NCBI GenBank assembly: GCA_002706685.1
Contig: PALV01000002.1
Span: 186,001 to 250,000, forward strand
From: Gammaproteobacteria bacterium
GTDB lineage: Bacteria; Pseudomonadota; Gammaproteobacteria; Pseudomonadales; Pseudohongiellaceae
Reading direction: 5' to 3'
Length of the DNA stretch: 64,000 nt
Each line of letters starts with the position of its first letter. Within the stretch, counting starts at the first letter, position 1. The notes below the pieces were generated by a model. It was given only the letters and a program-made list of their open reading frames with translations, ran no database searches and was not told the DNA's origin. The position numbers and the translations under genes were made by a program. Positions 11,497 to 21,823 of the stretch are shown piece by piece.

Positions 11497-13491
11497 TCAA
11501 TGAGAGAGCGCTGCCTGTATACCCGGTTCGGGGCGTCGTGAGGCGCCCCAGCTGTTTTCCACCATCGATATCACATCGTTCAGTTCCTGCTCGCTGACAT
11601 CCGCCAACGCCCCGTGTTCGAGTGGGTCGTAGTGGAAGATGTAGAGGCGTGACGCAAACTCGGCAAACGAGAGCGATGACTCGCCAAACCGTTCCCCGTG
11701 ACCGGCCGTGCTGACCTTCACACCATTACCCCAGTCCTGTCCGCTGTCATTATTCGGATTAAAAAAGTACACCCGCGTTGTTCCCTGGGGATCCACGGTA
11801 GCCCGAATGATGGTGATGGCATGCCAGCCAATGAATCGCGCTGCGCTGTCGGTGACGGCAATGCCAGCAGGTTGCGGATGAATCAGCGGCTGATTGCCGT
11901 TGTATCCGGGGTGGTAGTGCGCGTAAAAGTGTCGATAGAAACTCTCCAGCTCATGCAGATGGCCGGTGCCGACATCAACATTGATTCGGAAACCGCGTCC
12001 GGTCCACCAGCCGTGGAACTCGGGATTGATCCACTGGTGCGGGTCGCCATCGCGCCCGATGCAGTGGCGGCCCATTTCGGCGTAGATTCTGTCCAGATGC
12101 GGGACCACCAGCAATGAGACAGGATCCAGGTCCAGGGGGAGTGTCTGTGCGACGCCACTGAGGCTTTCACGTGATGAAATGGGTTTGCCCTCAAAGTGCA
12201 TGACAATTTCATCATCGCGGGCGGCCCAGGTCACCATCTGCAGCAGATAATCCGGATCGTTGTAAGACCACATGGACAACGCACGTGCTGATTGGCAGGT
12301 TGGGTTGTTACCCTGTCCAACACCAAGCGGCAGGCCCAGCATACAAAGCACTCCTTCCATCAGGCGGGCCCGATGCGGAACCGCGTCGCCAAAGGCTGCT
12401 GACAGACGCGCCCTCGACCATGGCGCGAGCTCCAGGCCCAGCTGACGCCACAAGGCGGGTGCAACCGGTGGCTGATAGAAAATACCGCGCTCCAGCGTCA
12501 GTGCCAGTCCGTAGATACCCTGTGCGGTTTCTGGAAACAGACAGTCGTCAATAATGCTGTGCACCAGGTCACGAAAACACAGCAGGCAGTCGCGCCCGGT
12601 TGCAGAAAGACCCAGGGCTTCGGCAAGCAACTGATCGCCATGCTGGGCCACCTGTTTCAACAGGACCGCGTGATAGGGGGATACCAGCCCGGTGTCGTGC
12701 ATCGCACGGGCAAAACCGGTTGCTTCATACTGCAAGGCGGTGGTGTCCATGGATTCCAGTCGTTGCTGATAGACGTCGACGCCGGGATCTTCATGACAGG
12801 CCTGAGTAGGGCCGAACAGCGCACTTACCAGGCGGTTGGCACCCTGGCCGCTGCTGCCCAGATCTATTTCGGGGTTGGCCTGGCACAGGCTGATCTGCGT
12901 GATCATCTGTTTGACCGGATCGACCTGAATAGGTCGCTGCTGAAGGATGCGCCAGATTTCGTTGATCAGCTCATCAATGATGTGTTCAAAACCGATGCGC
13001 GCTGCCAGGTGCTGCAGCAGCAGGCTGGGAATCAGCGCCAGACGTCCCTGTGTTTCGCGCTCGGACTCGCCTACTGAACCGAATAGCATAGGCAGGTTCA
13101 GAGCCAGGACCTGGGTCAGAAAATGTTTTGCAGCCACCGCGCTCAAGGAGGAGTGCTGGTAGCGCGATTTGGCAACAGCCAGCATGCGCAGTTCGCTCAA
13201 GGCCTCAATGACCAGCAGGGTGGCATCACTGCCACGCAGTGACTGTCCACTCAGTGAAGGTACCAGGATCGCCGGCTGCGCCCAGTCCGAACCTTCAAAC
13301 ACGCCAGCCTCTTCCAGCGCTTCGGCACGCTCCTCGATTGCCGCGCAGCCACCTGATTGCTGCAACACGCGGCGCGCAAGGTCGATGACCGGCTGCAGCC
13401 GTGTGGGTTTGGAAAAATCCGGAGCGCGCGCCAGTTGTAGGGTGGCCGCATCCAGTTTTTGCAGCAAACCTGTCATTAAATCGTCCGACAA
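11497..13491 (-). CDS. Uncharacterised 664-aa protein; C-terminal half resembles a Cys-His(-Asn) papain/transglutaminase-like domain
   Basis: GVGQGNNPTCQSARALSMW (Cys399) followed by FIGWHAITIIRA (His557) and VYFFNPNNDSGQDWG; no family recognised with certainty. Confidence 0.5.
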   Translation of the reverse strand: MSDDLMTGLLQKLDAATLQLARAPDFSKPTRLQPVIDLARRVLQQSGGCAAIEERAEALEEAGVFEGSDWAQPAILVPSLSGQSLRGSDATLLVIEALSELRMLAVAKSRYQHSSLSAVAAKHFLTQVLALNLPMLFGSVGESERETQGRLALIPSLLLQHLAARIGFEHIIDELINEIWRILQQRPIQVDPVKQMITQISLCQANPEIDLGSSGQGANRLVSALFGPTQACHEDPGVDVYQQRLESMDTTALQYEATGFARAMHDTGLVSPYHAVLLKQVAQHGDQLLAEALGLSATGRDCLLCFRDLVHSIIDDCLFPETAQGIYGLALTLERGIFYQPPVAPALWRQLGLELAPWSRARLSAAFGDAVPHRARLMEGVLCMLGLPLGVGQGNNPTCQSARALSMWSYNDPDYLLQMVTWAARDDEIVMHFEGKPISSRESLSGVAQTLPLDLDPVSLLVVPHLDRIYAEMGRHCIGRDGDPHQWINPEFHGWWTGRGFRINVDVGTGHLHELESFYRHFYAHYHPGYNGNQPLIHPQPAGIAVTDSAARFIGWHAITIIRATVDPQGTTRVYFFNPNNDSGQDWGNGVKVSTAGHGERFGESSLSFAEFASRLYIFHYDPLEHGALADVSEQELNDVISMVENSWGASRRPEPGIQAALSH

Positions 13492-13518
13492 GTCGATATC
13501 TCCCGCGGGTCCTGCCTG

Positions 13519-14742
13519 CTAGATGTAATAGTCCAGCTCTTCCTGAGCCTTCAGCGTGTCATGCAGCTTTTGTGCATCCTCACCCCGAAAGTACACCAGT
13601 CCCCAGTGTGTGCCAAACGCTGTGCGCTTGGTGACGGTTTCTTCCAACGGTGGTGTCAGCTCGTGAGACTCAAAGTAAGGGTTGTTGTCCACCTCTTCGG
13701 GGATGACCAGCTGGCTGACCACGCGTCGTCGTGGGTAGACACCAAAACAGCCGGCGTAACCATCGGCGTCCTCGATTTCTTTCGGGAAAAACGCCTGAAC
13801 CTCTTCCTCCGTGGTCTTGGGGTCGAATACCAGCATGCTGGCCTGATAGGCGTTGAACCCATACACACGCTCAAGCAGCTCGAATACCTTGAAACCGGGT
13901 GGGCGGTAAGCCACCTCGCCAAAGTACATTTCCCCATCACTGGTGACGAAGTATTCCGGATGAATCAGGCCAAATTCGATATCGAAGGCCTTGATCAGCT
14001 TCTCGATCTGGGCGCGAATCTGCGGACGGTATTTTTCGAGTTCCGGTGAGGCTGGCACAAATACCGAGTAGCCAAGTGTCACATACTCAGAGATGTTCAG
14101 GAATACGATCTTGCCGTTGTGGATCCAGGCCTCAACCGCAAACTCCCAGCCATCCAGGTGGGATTCCATCAATACCGGAAACTCCTCATCGGGGATGGAG
14201 TCGACCTCATCCGGGGTACGAATCACGCGGTGTCCCAGGCAGCCTGCCTTGTCGAAAGCCTTCAGATGAATCGGATCGTTGGGGTCGCCGTCCAGCTTCA
14301 GCAGAGTCTGATTGACGCGTTTCAGAAAGCGAACCACATCTTCCTTGTCGTGTGCCTCTTCGAAAATGCCGACGCGAATGCCGCCCAGCTGCGCCCGGCG
14401 TTTCATCAGTGCCTTGTCACGTAGCAGCAGAGACTGGCCATACAGGCGCGGGTTATCCAGCAGTACCGAGTTAATGGCACCAGCCCACTCGACAGTTTCC
14501 TCGTACAGGGGGATGGCAATATCGACACCCATTTCCTTAAGGGTCTCAGCGATCTCCATGGATCGGTCATTGAGTCTTTCAAAGTTCCAGGACAGATAGG
14601 GAATATTGTGTTTCTCACAGTATTCCTCGGCCCAGTCAGGAGCGACCACTACATAGCGGCGATCAAACGTTTCTGCCGCCTCTACAGCGTTCAGGCTCCA
14701 ACCCAGTAGCGCGATATACCCTTTGTTTGGGTCTTTCTTCAT
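13519..14742 (-). CDS. ATP-grasp domain protein (carboxylate-amine ligase-like)
   Basis: 407 aa; FPVLMESHLDGWEFAVEAWIHNGKIVFLNISEY and FGLIHPEYFVTSDGEMYFGEVAYRPPG match ATP-grasp core motifs; 27 bp upstream of the 664-aa gene on the same strand. Confidence 0.8.
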   Translation of the reverse strand: MKKDPNKGYIALLGWSLNAVEAAETFDRRYVVVAPDWAEEYCEKHNIPYLSWNFERLNDRSMEIAETLKEMGVDIAIPLYEETVEWAGAINSVLLDNPRLYGQSLLLRDKALMKRRAQLGGIRVGIFEEAHDKEDVVRFLKRVNQTLLKLDGDPNDPIHLKAFDKAGCLGHRVIRTPDEVDSIPDEEFPVLMESHLDGWEFAVEAWIHNGKIVFLNISEYVTLGYSVFVPASPELEKYRPQIRAQIEKLIKAFDIEFGLIHPEYFVTSDGEMYFGEVAYRPPGFKVFELLERVYGFNAYQASMLVFDPKTTEEEVQAFFPKEIEDADGYAGCFGVYPRRRVVSQLVIPEEVDNNPYFESHELTPPLEETVTKRTAFGTHWGLVYFRGEDAQKLHDTLKAQEELDYYI

Positions 14743-14891
14743 GCCAATACCTTACCCTTTATGCCAGCAGCTGCCGGCATTTCGCTTTGAATTTCAATGA
14801 TTTCGATTTCCACTTTACCTTAGATGGCAGATGGTTGCACGGTGCCTGGTGACACAGATAAGCGTGGAATCAGGCCAAACCTGGGTCGAAA

Positions 14892-15221
14892 TTAGCGAGT
14901 TGACAGCAGGCCGCGGCGACGAAACCAGATTTCCAGAGGCAGTGTCACCAGCGGAGGAATGGCCGCCAGCAAGGCCAGCAGGCTCATCTGCCAGGACCAG
15001 CGCAGGCGCGCGCTGCAGTACACGCTGACGATCACATAAATGATGAACGCGCCGCCATGCAGGCGGCCAAACAGCCACACTCCCAGGTCAGTCGTTTCGG
15101 TGACATATTTCAGAAACATGCCCACCAGCAGGCCAGCCCAGGTGAGGGCCTCAAAAAGTGCGACGACCGAAAACAGTCTGCCTGCCGGGGACAATGGAAG
15201 ATGGGTCATGAGGTCTGACAC
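14892..15221 (-). CDS. DUF3817 family membrane protein
   Basis: 109 aa; FSVVALFEALTWAGLLVGMFLKY...GRLHGGAFIIYV. Confidence 0.8.
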   Translation of the reverse strand: MSDLMTHLPLSPAGRLFSVVALFEALTWAGLLVGMFLKYVTETTDLGVWLFGRLHGGAFIIYVIVSVYCSARLRWSWQMSLLALLAAIPPLVTLPLEIWFRRRGLLSTR

Positions 15222-15393
15222 TCAGGTTGCGGAAACAAGCGCGCCATTATGCCGGTGCGTGCTTGCCGGATCAACGCCACCTGAGGCCAGGCAACGAACT
15301 GGCCAGCACCCGTAGCTACTGCACACAGACCGCTCCTGACGGTATAATCGCCGGCTTTTAAGCACGGACGAGATATCAGCCAGGAGTTCAGTC

Positions 15394-17250
15394 ATGCCCG
15401 CTTACCGTTCCAAGACCTCAACCGCCGGCCGCAACATGGCTGGTGCCCGTTCGCTCTGGCGTGCCACTGGCATGAAAGACGAGGACTTCAGCAAACCCAT
15501 CATTGCCATTGCCAACTCCTTTACGCAGTTTGTACCCGGGCACGTGCATCTGAAGGATCTGGGCCAGCTGGTAGCGCGTGAGATCGAATCAGCGGGTGGG
15601 GTCGCCAAAGAATTCAATACCATCGCGGTCGATGATGGCATCGCCATGGGACACGATGGCATGCTGTATTCACTGCCCAGTCGCGACATCATTGCCGACT
15701 CAGTGGAGTACATGGTCAACGCCCATTGCGCAGACGCACTGGTCTGTATCTCCAACTGCGACAAGATCACCCCCGGCATGCTGATGGCCGCCATGCGTCT
15801 GAACATCCCAGTGATTTTTGTGTCCGGTGGCCCGATGGAGGCCGGCAAGGTGCAGCTGGCACGTCCTGAAACCCAGACCATCGAGATCCGTAAACTGGAC
15901 CTGATTGACGCCATGGTCATGGCCGCCGACGACAAAGTGTCGGATGCCGAGCTGGCAGAAGTAGAACGTTCTGCCTGTCCGACCTGCGGCTCCTGTTCCG
16001 GCATGTTCACTGCCAATTCCATGAACTGTCTGACCGAGGCGCTGGGTCTGTCTCTGCCTGGCAATGGCACTGTAGTGGCCACGCATGCCGACCGCGAAAA
16101 ACTGTTCCGTCAGGCAGGTCGCCAGGTTGTGGAGCTGTGCCGCAAGTACTACGAGCAGGAGGACGCCTCCGTGCTGCCGCGCTCTGTTGGTTTCAAGGCC
16201 TTCGAAAACGCTATCGCACTGGATATCGCCATGGGCGGTTCCACCAATACCATTCTGCATCTGCTGGCGATTGCGCAGGAAGCCGAAATTGATTTCACCA
16301 TGGCGGATATCGACCGCATGTCGCGTGATCTGCCGCAGCTGTGCAAAGTGGCGCCGAATACTAACAAGTACCACATTGAGGATGTTCACCGTGCCGGTGG
16401 CATCATGGCCATCCTGGGCGAGCTGGACCGTGCGGGCAAGCTGCACACCGATGTGCCCACTGTCCACGCGCCCACCATGAAGGATGCGCTGGATCAGTGG
16501 GATATCGCCCGCAACCCCAGTGAAGAAGTGAAAACCTTTTATATGGCAGGACCAGGTGGTATTCCGACCCAGGTCGCCTTCAGTCAGGACGCGCGCTGGG
16601 AGAGTCTGGACACGGATCGCGCTCAGGGCTGTATCCGCTCCTACGAGAATGCCTTCAGCAAAGAAGGAGGGCTGGCGGTTCTGTTTGGCAACCTGGCAGA
16701 GAACGGCTGTGTGGTCAAAACGGCTGGCGTCGATGACAGCCTGATGGTGTTCGAAGGGCCGGCTCATGTGGTGGAAAGCCAGGATGAGGCGGTACGCAAC
16801 ATCCTTGATGACAAGGTCAAAGCCGGAGACGTGGTTGTGGTTCGCTACGAGGGTCCAAAAGGCGGGCCTGGCATGCAGGAAATGCTGTATCCGACCAGCT
16901 ATATCAAGTCCAAGGGTCTCGGCAAAGCCTGCGCACTGTTGACCGATGGCCGTTTCTCCGGAGGTACATCCGGTCTGTCTATCGGCCACTGTTCGCCTGA
17001 GGCTGCGGCCGGCGGCAATATTGGTCTGGTGCGCAACGGTGATCGTATCCGCATTGACATCCCCAACCGGCGCATCGACATGCTGGTCAGTGATGAGGAG
17101 CTGGCTGCACGCCGCGCCGAACAGGACACGCTGGGCTGGAAACCGGCCGAGCCACGGCCACGCAAGGTCTCGGCGGCGCTGAAGGCTTACGCCATGCTGG
17201 CAACCAGTGCTGACCGTGGGGCTGTCAGGAATCTGGAGCTGCTCGACTGA
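15394..17250 (+). CDS. ilvD: Dihydroxy-acid dehydratase
   Basis: 618 aa; [47 protein letters not shown]. Confidence 0.98.
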   Translation: MPAYRSKTSTAGRNMAGARSLWRATGMKDEDFSKPIIAIANSFTQFVPGHVHLKDLGQLVAREIESAGGVAKEFNTIAVDDGIAMGHDGMLYSLPSRDIIADSVEYMVNAHCADALVCISNCDKITPGMLMAAMRLNIPVIFVSGGPMEAGKVQLARPETQTIEIRKLDLIDAMVMAADDKVSDAELAEVERSACPTCGSCSGMFTANSMNCLTEALGLSLPGNGTVVATHADREKLFRQAGRQVVELCRKYYEQEDASVLPRSVGFKAFENAIALDIAMGGSTNTILHLLAIAQEAEIDFTMADIDRMSRDLPQLCKVAPNTNKYHIEDVHRAGGIMAILGELDRAGKLHTDVPTVHAPTMKDALDQWDIARNPSEEVKTFYMAGPGGIPTQVAFSQDARWESLDTDRAQGCIRSYENAFSKEGGLAVLFGNLAENGCVVKTAGVDDSLMVFEGPAHVVESQDEAVRNILDDKVKAGDVVVVRYEGPKGGPGMQEMLYPTSYIKSKGLGKACALLTDGRFSGGTSGLSIGHCSPEAAAGGNIGLVRNGDRIRIDIPNRRIDMLVSDEELAARRAEQDTLGWKPAEPRPRKVSAALKAYAMLATSADRGAVRNLELLD

Positions 17251-17326
17251 GCAGGCCGTATTGGTGACAGACATGCCTGGCTGCGCTAAGGTGTCAGGCC
17301 CATACTTGATGTATCAGGAGTGGATT

Positions 17327-18145
17327 ATGCGTTTGCAGACATTGAATTTGACCGCCGCTGTTTCGCTGGCACTGTTTTCGGTATCAGCCGTGCAGGCCGA
17401 TGACGCACAGCGGCTGCAGGAACTGATTACCGCAGATCATCGCGATCCGGCAAACATTGAGCGCAATCAGTACCGAAACCCGGTTGAGACGCTTCAGTTC
17501 TTCGGCATCGAATCCGACATGACAGTTGTTGAGGTATTGCCGGGCGGTGGCTGGTACACAGAAATTCTGGCGCCGTTTCTGAAAGATAATGGTACCTACT
17601 ACGCAGCCCATTTCTCGCCGACCTCGGGAATTTCCTATCAGCCACCCATGCTGGAGCGCTACCGCCAGAAACTGGCCAATCACAATGAGATCTACGATGA
17701 AGTTATTGTGACCCGGCTGCATCCACCCGCCGATACCGAAATCGCTCCGGCGGGCTCGGCAGACATGGTGCTGACCTTCCGCAATGTGCACAACTGGATC
17801 ATGGCCGGGACGCAGGAAGAGCACTTCGAAGCCTTTTATCGCGCCCTCAAGCCAGGTGGTGTTCTGGGTGTGGTCGAGCATCGCGCGCCGGAAGGCAGTG
17901 GCATGGATGTGATGGAAACCACCGGTTATGTGACCGAGGCTTATACCATCGAGCTGGCACAGGCTGCGGGTTTCTATCTGGAAGAAAAATCGGAAATCAA
18001 TGCCAACCCGCTTGATACTGCAGACCATCCAGCAGGCGTCTGGACCCTGCCACCAACACTGCGGCTGGGCGATGAGGATCGTGATACTTACCTGGCGATC
18101 GGTGAAAGTGATCGAATGACGCTGAAATTCAGAAAGCCGGAGTAG
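17327..18145 (+). CDS. Predicted exported class I SAM-dependent methyltransferase
   Basis: Signal-peptide-like MRLQTLNLTAAVSLALFSVSAVQADD, then VVEVLPGGGWYTEILAPFL...; COG4798-like. Confidence 0.75.
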   Translation: MRLQTLNLTAAVSLALFSVSAVQADDAQRLQELITADHRDPANIERNQYRNPVETLQFFGIESDMTVVEVLPGGGWYTEILAPFLKDNGTYYAAHFSPTSGISYQPPMLERYRQKLANHNEIYDEVIVTRLHPPADTEIAPAGSADMVLTFRNVHNWIMAGTQEEHFEAFYRALKPGGVLGVVEHRAPEGSGMDVMETTGYVTEAYTIELAQAAGFYLEEKSEINANPLDTADHPAGVWTLPPTLRLGDEDRDTYLAIGESDRMTLKFRKPE

Positions 18146-18168
18146 TAGCCAGTCAGTCACCGTGAACC

Positions 18169-18199
18169 AAAAAGCCCGCCAATCTGGCGGGCTTTTTTT
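18169..18199. terminator. Intrinsic terminator, probably bidirectional
   Basis: AAAAAGCCCGCC-aatct-GGCGGGCTTTTTTT between convergent genes. Confidence 0.92.
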
Positions 18200-18243
18200 G
18201 CCACCTGAATTTGTAGGCAGCTCTAACACAGCAGTTTCAGTCA

Positions 18244-19011
18244 TTAAACATTGTGCAAAGCAGCGCGGGCAATCATCCAGATACCCATGCCCATCATCAT
18301 GAGATTCTCGGTCAATGAAACAAAGCCAAGTGGCACCTTGCTGTCCCCGCCAACGCAGGCGCACTTCAGGGACCGCTTGTCGATATACACTGCTTTAAAA
18401 ACTGAGACGGCGCCAACACTACCGATAAACAGCGCGACTGGTGCTGAGATCCAGACCAGCGCCCCTGCAATCATCAGCAGACCAGCCAGTGTTTCCCCAA
18501 AAGGGTAGAGGTAGGCATAGCCCACGTAACGTTGTGCAAGCAGATCATAGTTTAGAAACATGCTGGAGAAAGCCTCGACATCCTTGAGTTTTTGGAGTCC
18601 CAGCAGCGTCATTGCGCCTGCCACAAACCATTCAAGTGTTCGTCCGGTAATCACAGTATCTGCTGTGGCCCAGCTGATGGATAATGCCATCAGTGCAGCA
18701 ACGAGAAAGAGCGCGATGACTGGCCGGTAGCTGAGCCCCTCATCGTCAGCAGATGCTTTGCCAAAATACTGGCGCAGGGATTCATAACCGCCTATGCGTT
18801 CACCATCGATGAATGTCTGGGGTGTGGTATCCACATCATGTTTCTTTTTGAACGCTTCAACTTCCTGTCGTGATCGCAATTTGTGATCCTCTACCTGGTA
18901 ACCCTGGCGTCGTAACAGATAGCGGGATTTCAAACCAAATGGGCACAAGTGCCCGGGCATGTCCATGCGATACAGTGTTGCACTTCTAATGGCAGTCGTT
19001 TCGTTTGTCAT
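18244..19011 (-). CDS. Glutaredoxin-like domain fused to MauE/DoxX-type redox membrane domain
   Basis: N-terminal GHLCPFGLKSRYLLRRQGYQVEDHKL...TTPQTFIDGERIGGYESL; C-terminal TM domain with LKCACVGG. Confidence 0.8.
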   Translation of the reverse strand: MTNETTAIRSATLYRMDMPGHLCPFGLKSRYLLRRQGYQVEDHKLRSRQEVEAFKKKHDVDTTPQTFIDGERIGGYESLRQYFGKASADDEGLSYRPVIALFLVAALMALSISWATADTVITGRTLEWFVAGAMTLLGLQKLKDVEAFSSMFLNYDLLAQRYVGYAYLYPFGETLAGLLMIAGALVWISAPVALFIGSVGAVSVFKAVYIDKRSLKCACVGGDSKVPLGFVSLTENLMMMGMGIWMIARAALHNV

Positions 19012-19177
19012 GGCACCTCAAAAAAATAATTTCATACTCTTGTGACTGTCATACAGTTGATGAGTTCCACCAGCTTGATTGCAATTTCGGGGGTGGAAAA
19101 CAATTGATTTCCGGTGTTAGGGTTGACATACACTCAATAGAAAAAACCACTAGGCGTATTAGCCAGGAGGTAAAGCT

Positions 19178-19615
19178 ATGAGAGTTCGTGATGCAATGAG
19201 TCATGATATCGAATACGTATCCCCAACCATGTCACTGGCAGCTGCGGCTCAGAAAATGATCGAGCTGGATACGGGTTTTCTGCCAGTCGGTGATACAGCC
19301 GAAAACCGTCTTCAGGGTGTGATAACTGACCGCGATATCGTCGTGCGGGCTGTCGCTGACGGCAAAGATCCAAAGCAGACAGCCGTCAAGGAGGCCCAGT
19401 CGCAGAACGTCCTGTATTGCTTTGAAGACGACAGCGTTGAAGACGCCGCTGAAAATATGCGCCGGCAGCAGGTTTATCGATTGATCGTGCTCGACAGCCC
19501 GGAGAGCAAACGCCTTAAAGGTGTGGTGAGTCTGGGTGACCTGGTGCGACATGACCGGGAACACCTCGGTGGTGAGACGGCCCGCGACATTTCAGCCGGG
19601 CACGTCACACACTAG
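19178..19615 (+). CDS. CBS-domain protein
   Basis: MRVRDAMSHDIEYVSPTMSL...GVITDRDIVVRAVADG...; two CBS motifs. Confidence 0.88.
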   Translation: MRVRDAMSHDIEYVSPTMSLAAAAQKMIELDTGFLPVGDTAENRLQGVITDRDIVVRAVADGKDPKQTAVKEAQSQNVLYCFEDDSVEDAAENMRRQQVYRLIVLDSPESKRLKGVVSLGDLVRHDREHLGGETARDISAGHVTH

Positions 19616-19630
19616 TTCTGTCCAGCCAAT

Positions 19631-19652
19631 GGCCCGACTTTCAGGTCGGGCC
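19631..19652 (+). terminator. Hairpin terminator
   Basis: GGCCCGAC-tttcag-GTCGGGCC just after the CBS gene. Confidence 0.6.
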
Positions 19653-19810
19653 TGTTACCCTTATCTCGGGCATAATCAGACTGCCTGGAGTCATCCGTGC
19701 GCCTTCACATTGAACAGAAAAGGCAACTGAAAGACGCACTCGGTTTCTTGCTCCTTCCCGCTTTTTGACATACCTTCAGCATTATTCACTAAAATTCAGG
19801 CTGGTAGCTT

Positions 19811-21130
19811 ATGCCACGTTGGCAATGGGTGCTGATGCACCTCATCAGGCGGCTTTGGGTGCGGGCTACTCTGCTTGGCGTACTGGGTGTGGCAGCGGCG
19901 ATGATTGCCACCACAGCTGATACGCTCATCCCCTTCAGTTTTCCGTTCACCATCGAGGCGGAATCGATTGACCGCATACTCAATATCCTTGCGACCAGCA
20001 TGCTGGCGGTCACCACATTTTCACTGAGTGTCATGGTGAGCGCCTATGGTGCCGCATCCACCAATGTTACACCGCGCGCCATAAAACTGCTGACTGAGGA
20101 CCATACCACGCAGAACGTCCTGTCAGCCTTTGTTGGTTCATTTCTTTTCAGTGTTGTTGGCATTATTGCGCTGCAGGTTGGCGCCTACGGCGATCAGGGC
20201 CGTATTCTGCTGTTTGCCGTCACGCTGGGTGTGCTGGCGCTGGTCGTCATTTCGCTGTTGCGCTGGATCGATCACCTGACAAGGTTCGGGCGTGTTGGCG
20301 AAACTACCGCGCAGGTGGAACAGGCAACGCGACGTGCCATGGATGAGTATCTGCGCGAGCCCTGTCTGGGAGGTCAGCCGCGCATTGATGCAGATCTCGC
20401 CGACGTCGATACGGCTGCACAGGTGTGCGCTGCACGCATTGGATACGTCCAGCATATCGACATGTCGGCGCTGACCGAATGCTGCGAAAAAATGTCCGTC
20501 AGAATTTTCCTGTCCGTTGTTCCAGGTGCCTTTGTTTACAAAGGTGCTGTGCTGGGCTGGTTTGAGTGTGACAGCAGCAGCGAAGTTGACACCGCTGCGC
20601 TGAGCGCTGCCATCTGTGATGCCGTAACTATTGACGATGATCGAAGCTTTGATCAGGATCCCCGGTTTGGTCTGGCGGTGCTCAGCGAAATCGCCTGCCG
20701 CGCCCTGTCGCCCGGTGTCAATGACCCGGGCACCGCGATTGATGTTATTGGACGGCAGACGCGGCTGCTGTCACGTTGGGCGGAAGAGCCCTCATCGACA
20801 GACACAGGCTCAGCCACTGACAGGTCACCAAGATATCCCCGCGTCTACATTCCGGCGCTTAGCACAGCAGATCTGTTTGAAGATGCGTTCATGCTGATTG
20901 CCCGCGACGGTGCGGCGCATGTCGAGATCCAGTTGCGCCTGCAAAAAGCCTTGCGGGCTCTGGGAGAACTGGGCGATACCCCGTTTCGGGAAGCGGCCAG
21001 CAAACAGTCGTTGCTGGCTCGCGATCGCGCCATGCAGGCACTGACGCTGGAGGCTGATCGCGAGCGGGTCCTGGCCGTGCTTGAAACGCCTGCCGAGCAT
21101 GGGCAGCCATCGGCACACGATAAACAGTGA
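19811..21130 (+). CDS. DUF2254 family membrane protein
   Basis: N-terminal TM segments, SMLAVTTFSLSVMVSAYGAASTNVTPRA, FGLAVLSEIACRALSPGVNDPGTAIDV. Confidence 0.85.
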   Translation: MPRWQWVLMHLIRRLWVRATLLGVLGVAAAMIATTADTLIPFSFPFTIEAESIDRILNILATSMLAVTTFSLSVMVSAYGAASTNVTPRAIKLLTEDHTTQNVLSAFVGSFLFSVVGIIALQVGAYGDQGRILLFAVTLGVLALVVISLLRWIDHLTRFGRVGETTAQVEQATRRAMDEYLREPCLGGQPRIDADLADVDTAAQVCAARIGYVQHIDMSALTECCEKMSVRIFLSVVPGAFVYKGAVLGWFECDSSSEVDTAALSAAICDAVTIDDDRSFDQDPRFGLAVLSEIACRALSPGVNDPGTAIDVIGRQTRLLSRWAEEPSSTDTGSATDRSPRYPRVYIPALSTADLFEDAFMLIARDGAAHVEIQLRLQKALRALGELGDTPFREAASKQSLLARDRAMQALTLEADRERVLAVLETPAEHGQPSAHDKQ

Positions 21131-21160
21131 AACAATCGATCTAGGTAGCAGGGGGAAGCC

Positions 21161-21670
21161 ATGGCAGAAAACAGCGATCCAGACAAGCTGGCAGCGCCAG
21201 AGTTGCTGGCGCCAGCGCAGCCCGAAGACCAATTCTGGATGGAGCAGGCTCTGCTGCTGGCTGACCAGGCTGCCCAGGTGGACGAAGTGCCGGTTGGAGC
21301 GGTTGTGGTGTATCAGGGTGCGATTATAGGGCACGGCTTCAATCAGCCCAGGCGCAGTCACGATCCCACCGCTCATGCCGAAATCATGGCCCTGCGTGAA
21401 GCCAGTCGCAGACTTGGTAACTATCGTCTGCCTGACTGCAGCCTCTATGTGACAATCGAGCCCTGTACCATGTGCTTCGGCGCCATTATTCATGCCCGCA
21501 TAGCCCGGCTTGTATACGGCGCCGAGGAGCCTCGCTATGGCGCCGTTGTCAGTGGTCAGCGCCTGCTGGCGCAGGGCCAGTACAACCACAAGTTGGCGGT
21601 GACAGCAGGGGTGCTTGCCGAGCCCAGCGCCGAGCGGATGCGCCGGTTTTTCCGCGAGCGCCGTCGCTAA
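21161..21670 (+). CDS. tadA: tRNA-specific adenosine deaminase
   Basis: DPTAHAEIMALREA and EPCTMCFGAIIHARI deaminase motifs. Confidence 0.95.
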   Translation: MAENSDPDKLAAPELLAPAQPEDQFWMEQALLLADQAAQVDEVPVGAVVVYQGAIIGHGFNQPRRSHDPTAHAEIMALREASRRLGNYRLPDCSLYVTIEPCTMCFGAIIHARIARLVYGAEEPRYGAVVSGQRLLAQGQYNHKLAVTAGVLAEPSAERMRRFFRERRR

Positions 21671-21823
21671 GCTCTCCGTTTAGCCAGTCCAGAAGCCACC
21701 ATATGGCGACAATAGTCTGATTTTTCAGGGCGACTCCTGTATAATCGTCGCACCCGAATGCCGGCGCGTCTGTGTCCGGTAACCTGCATCCCTGACCACC
21801 AACTTGTAAGGCTATCTGACACA

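Noticed and set aside
15700-17274. 524-aa antisense ORF over ilvD
   Set aside because: Complement of a clear ilvD; no recognisable motif.
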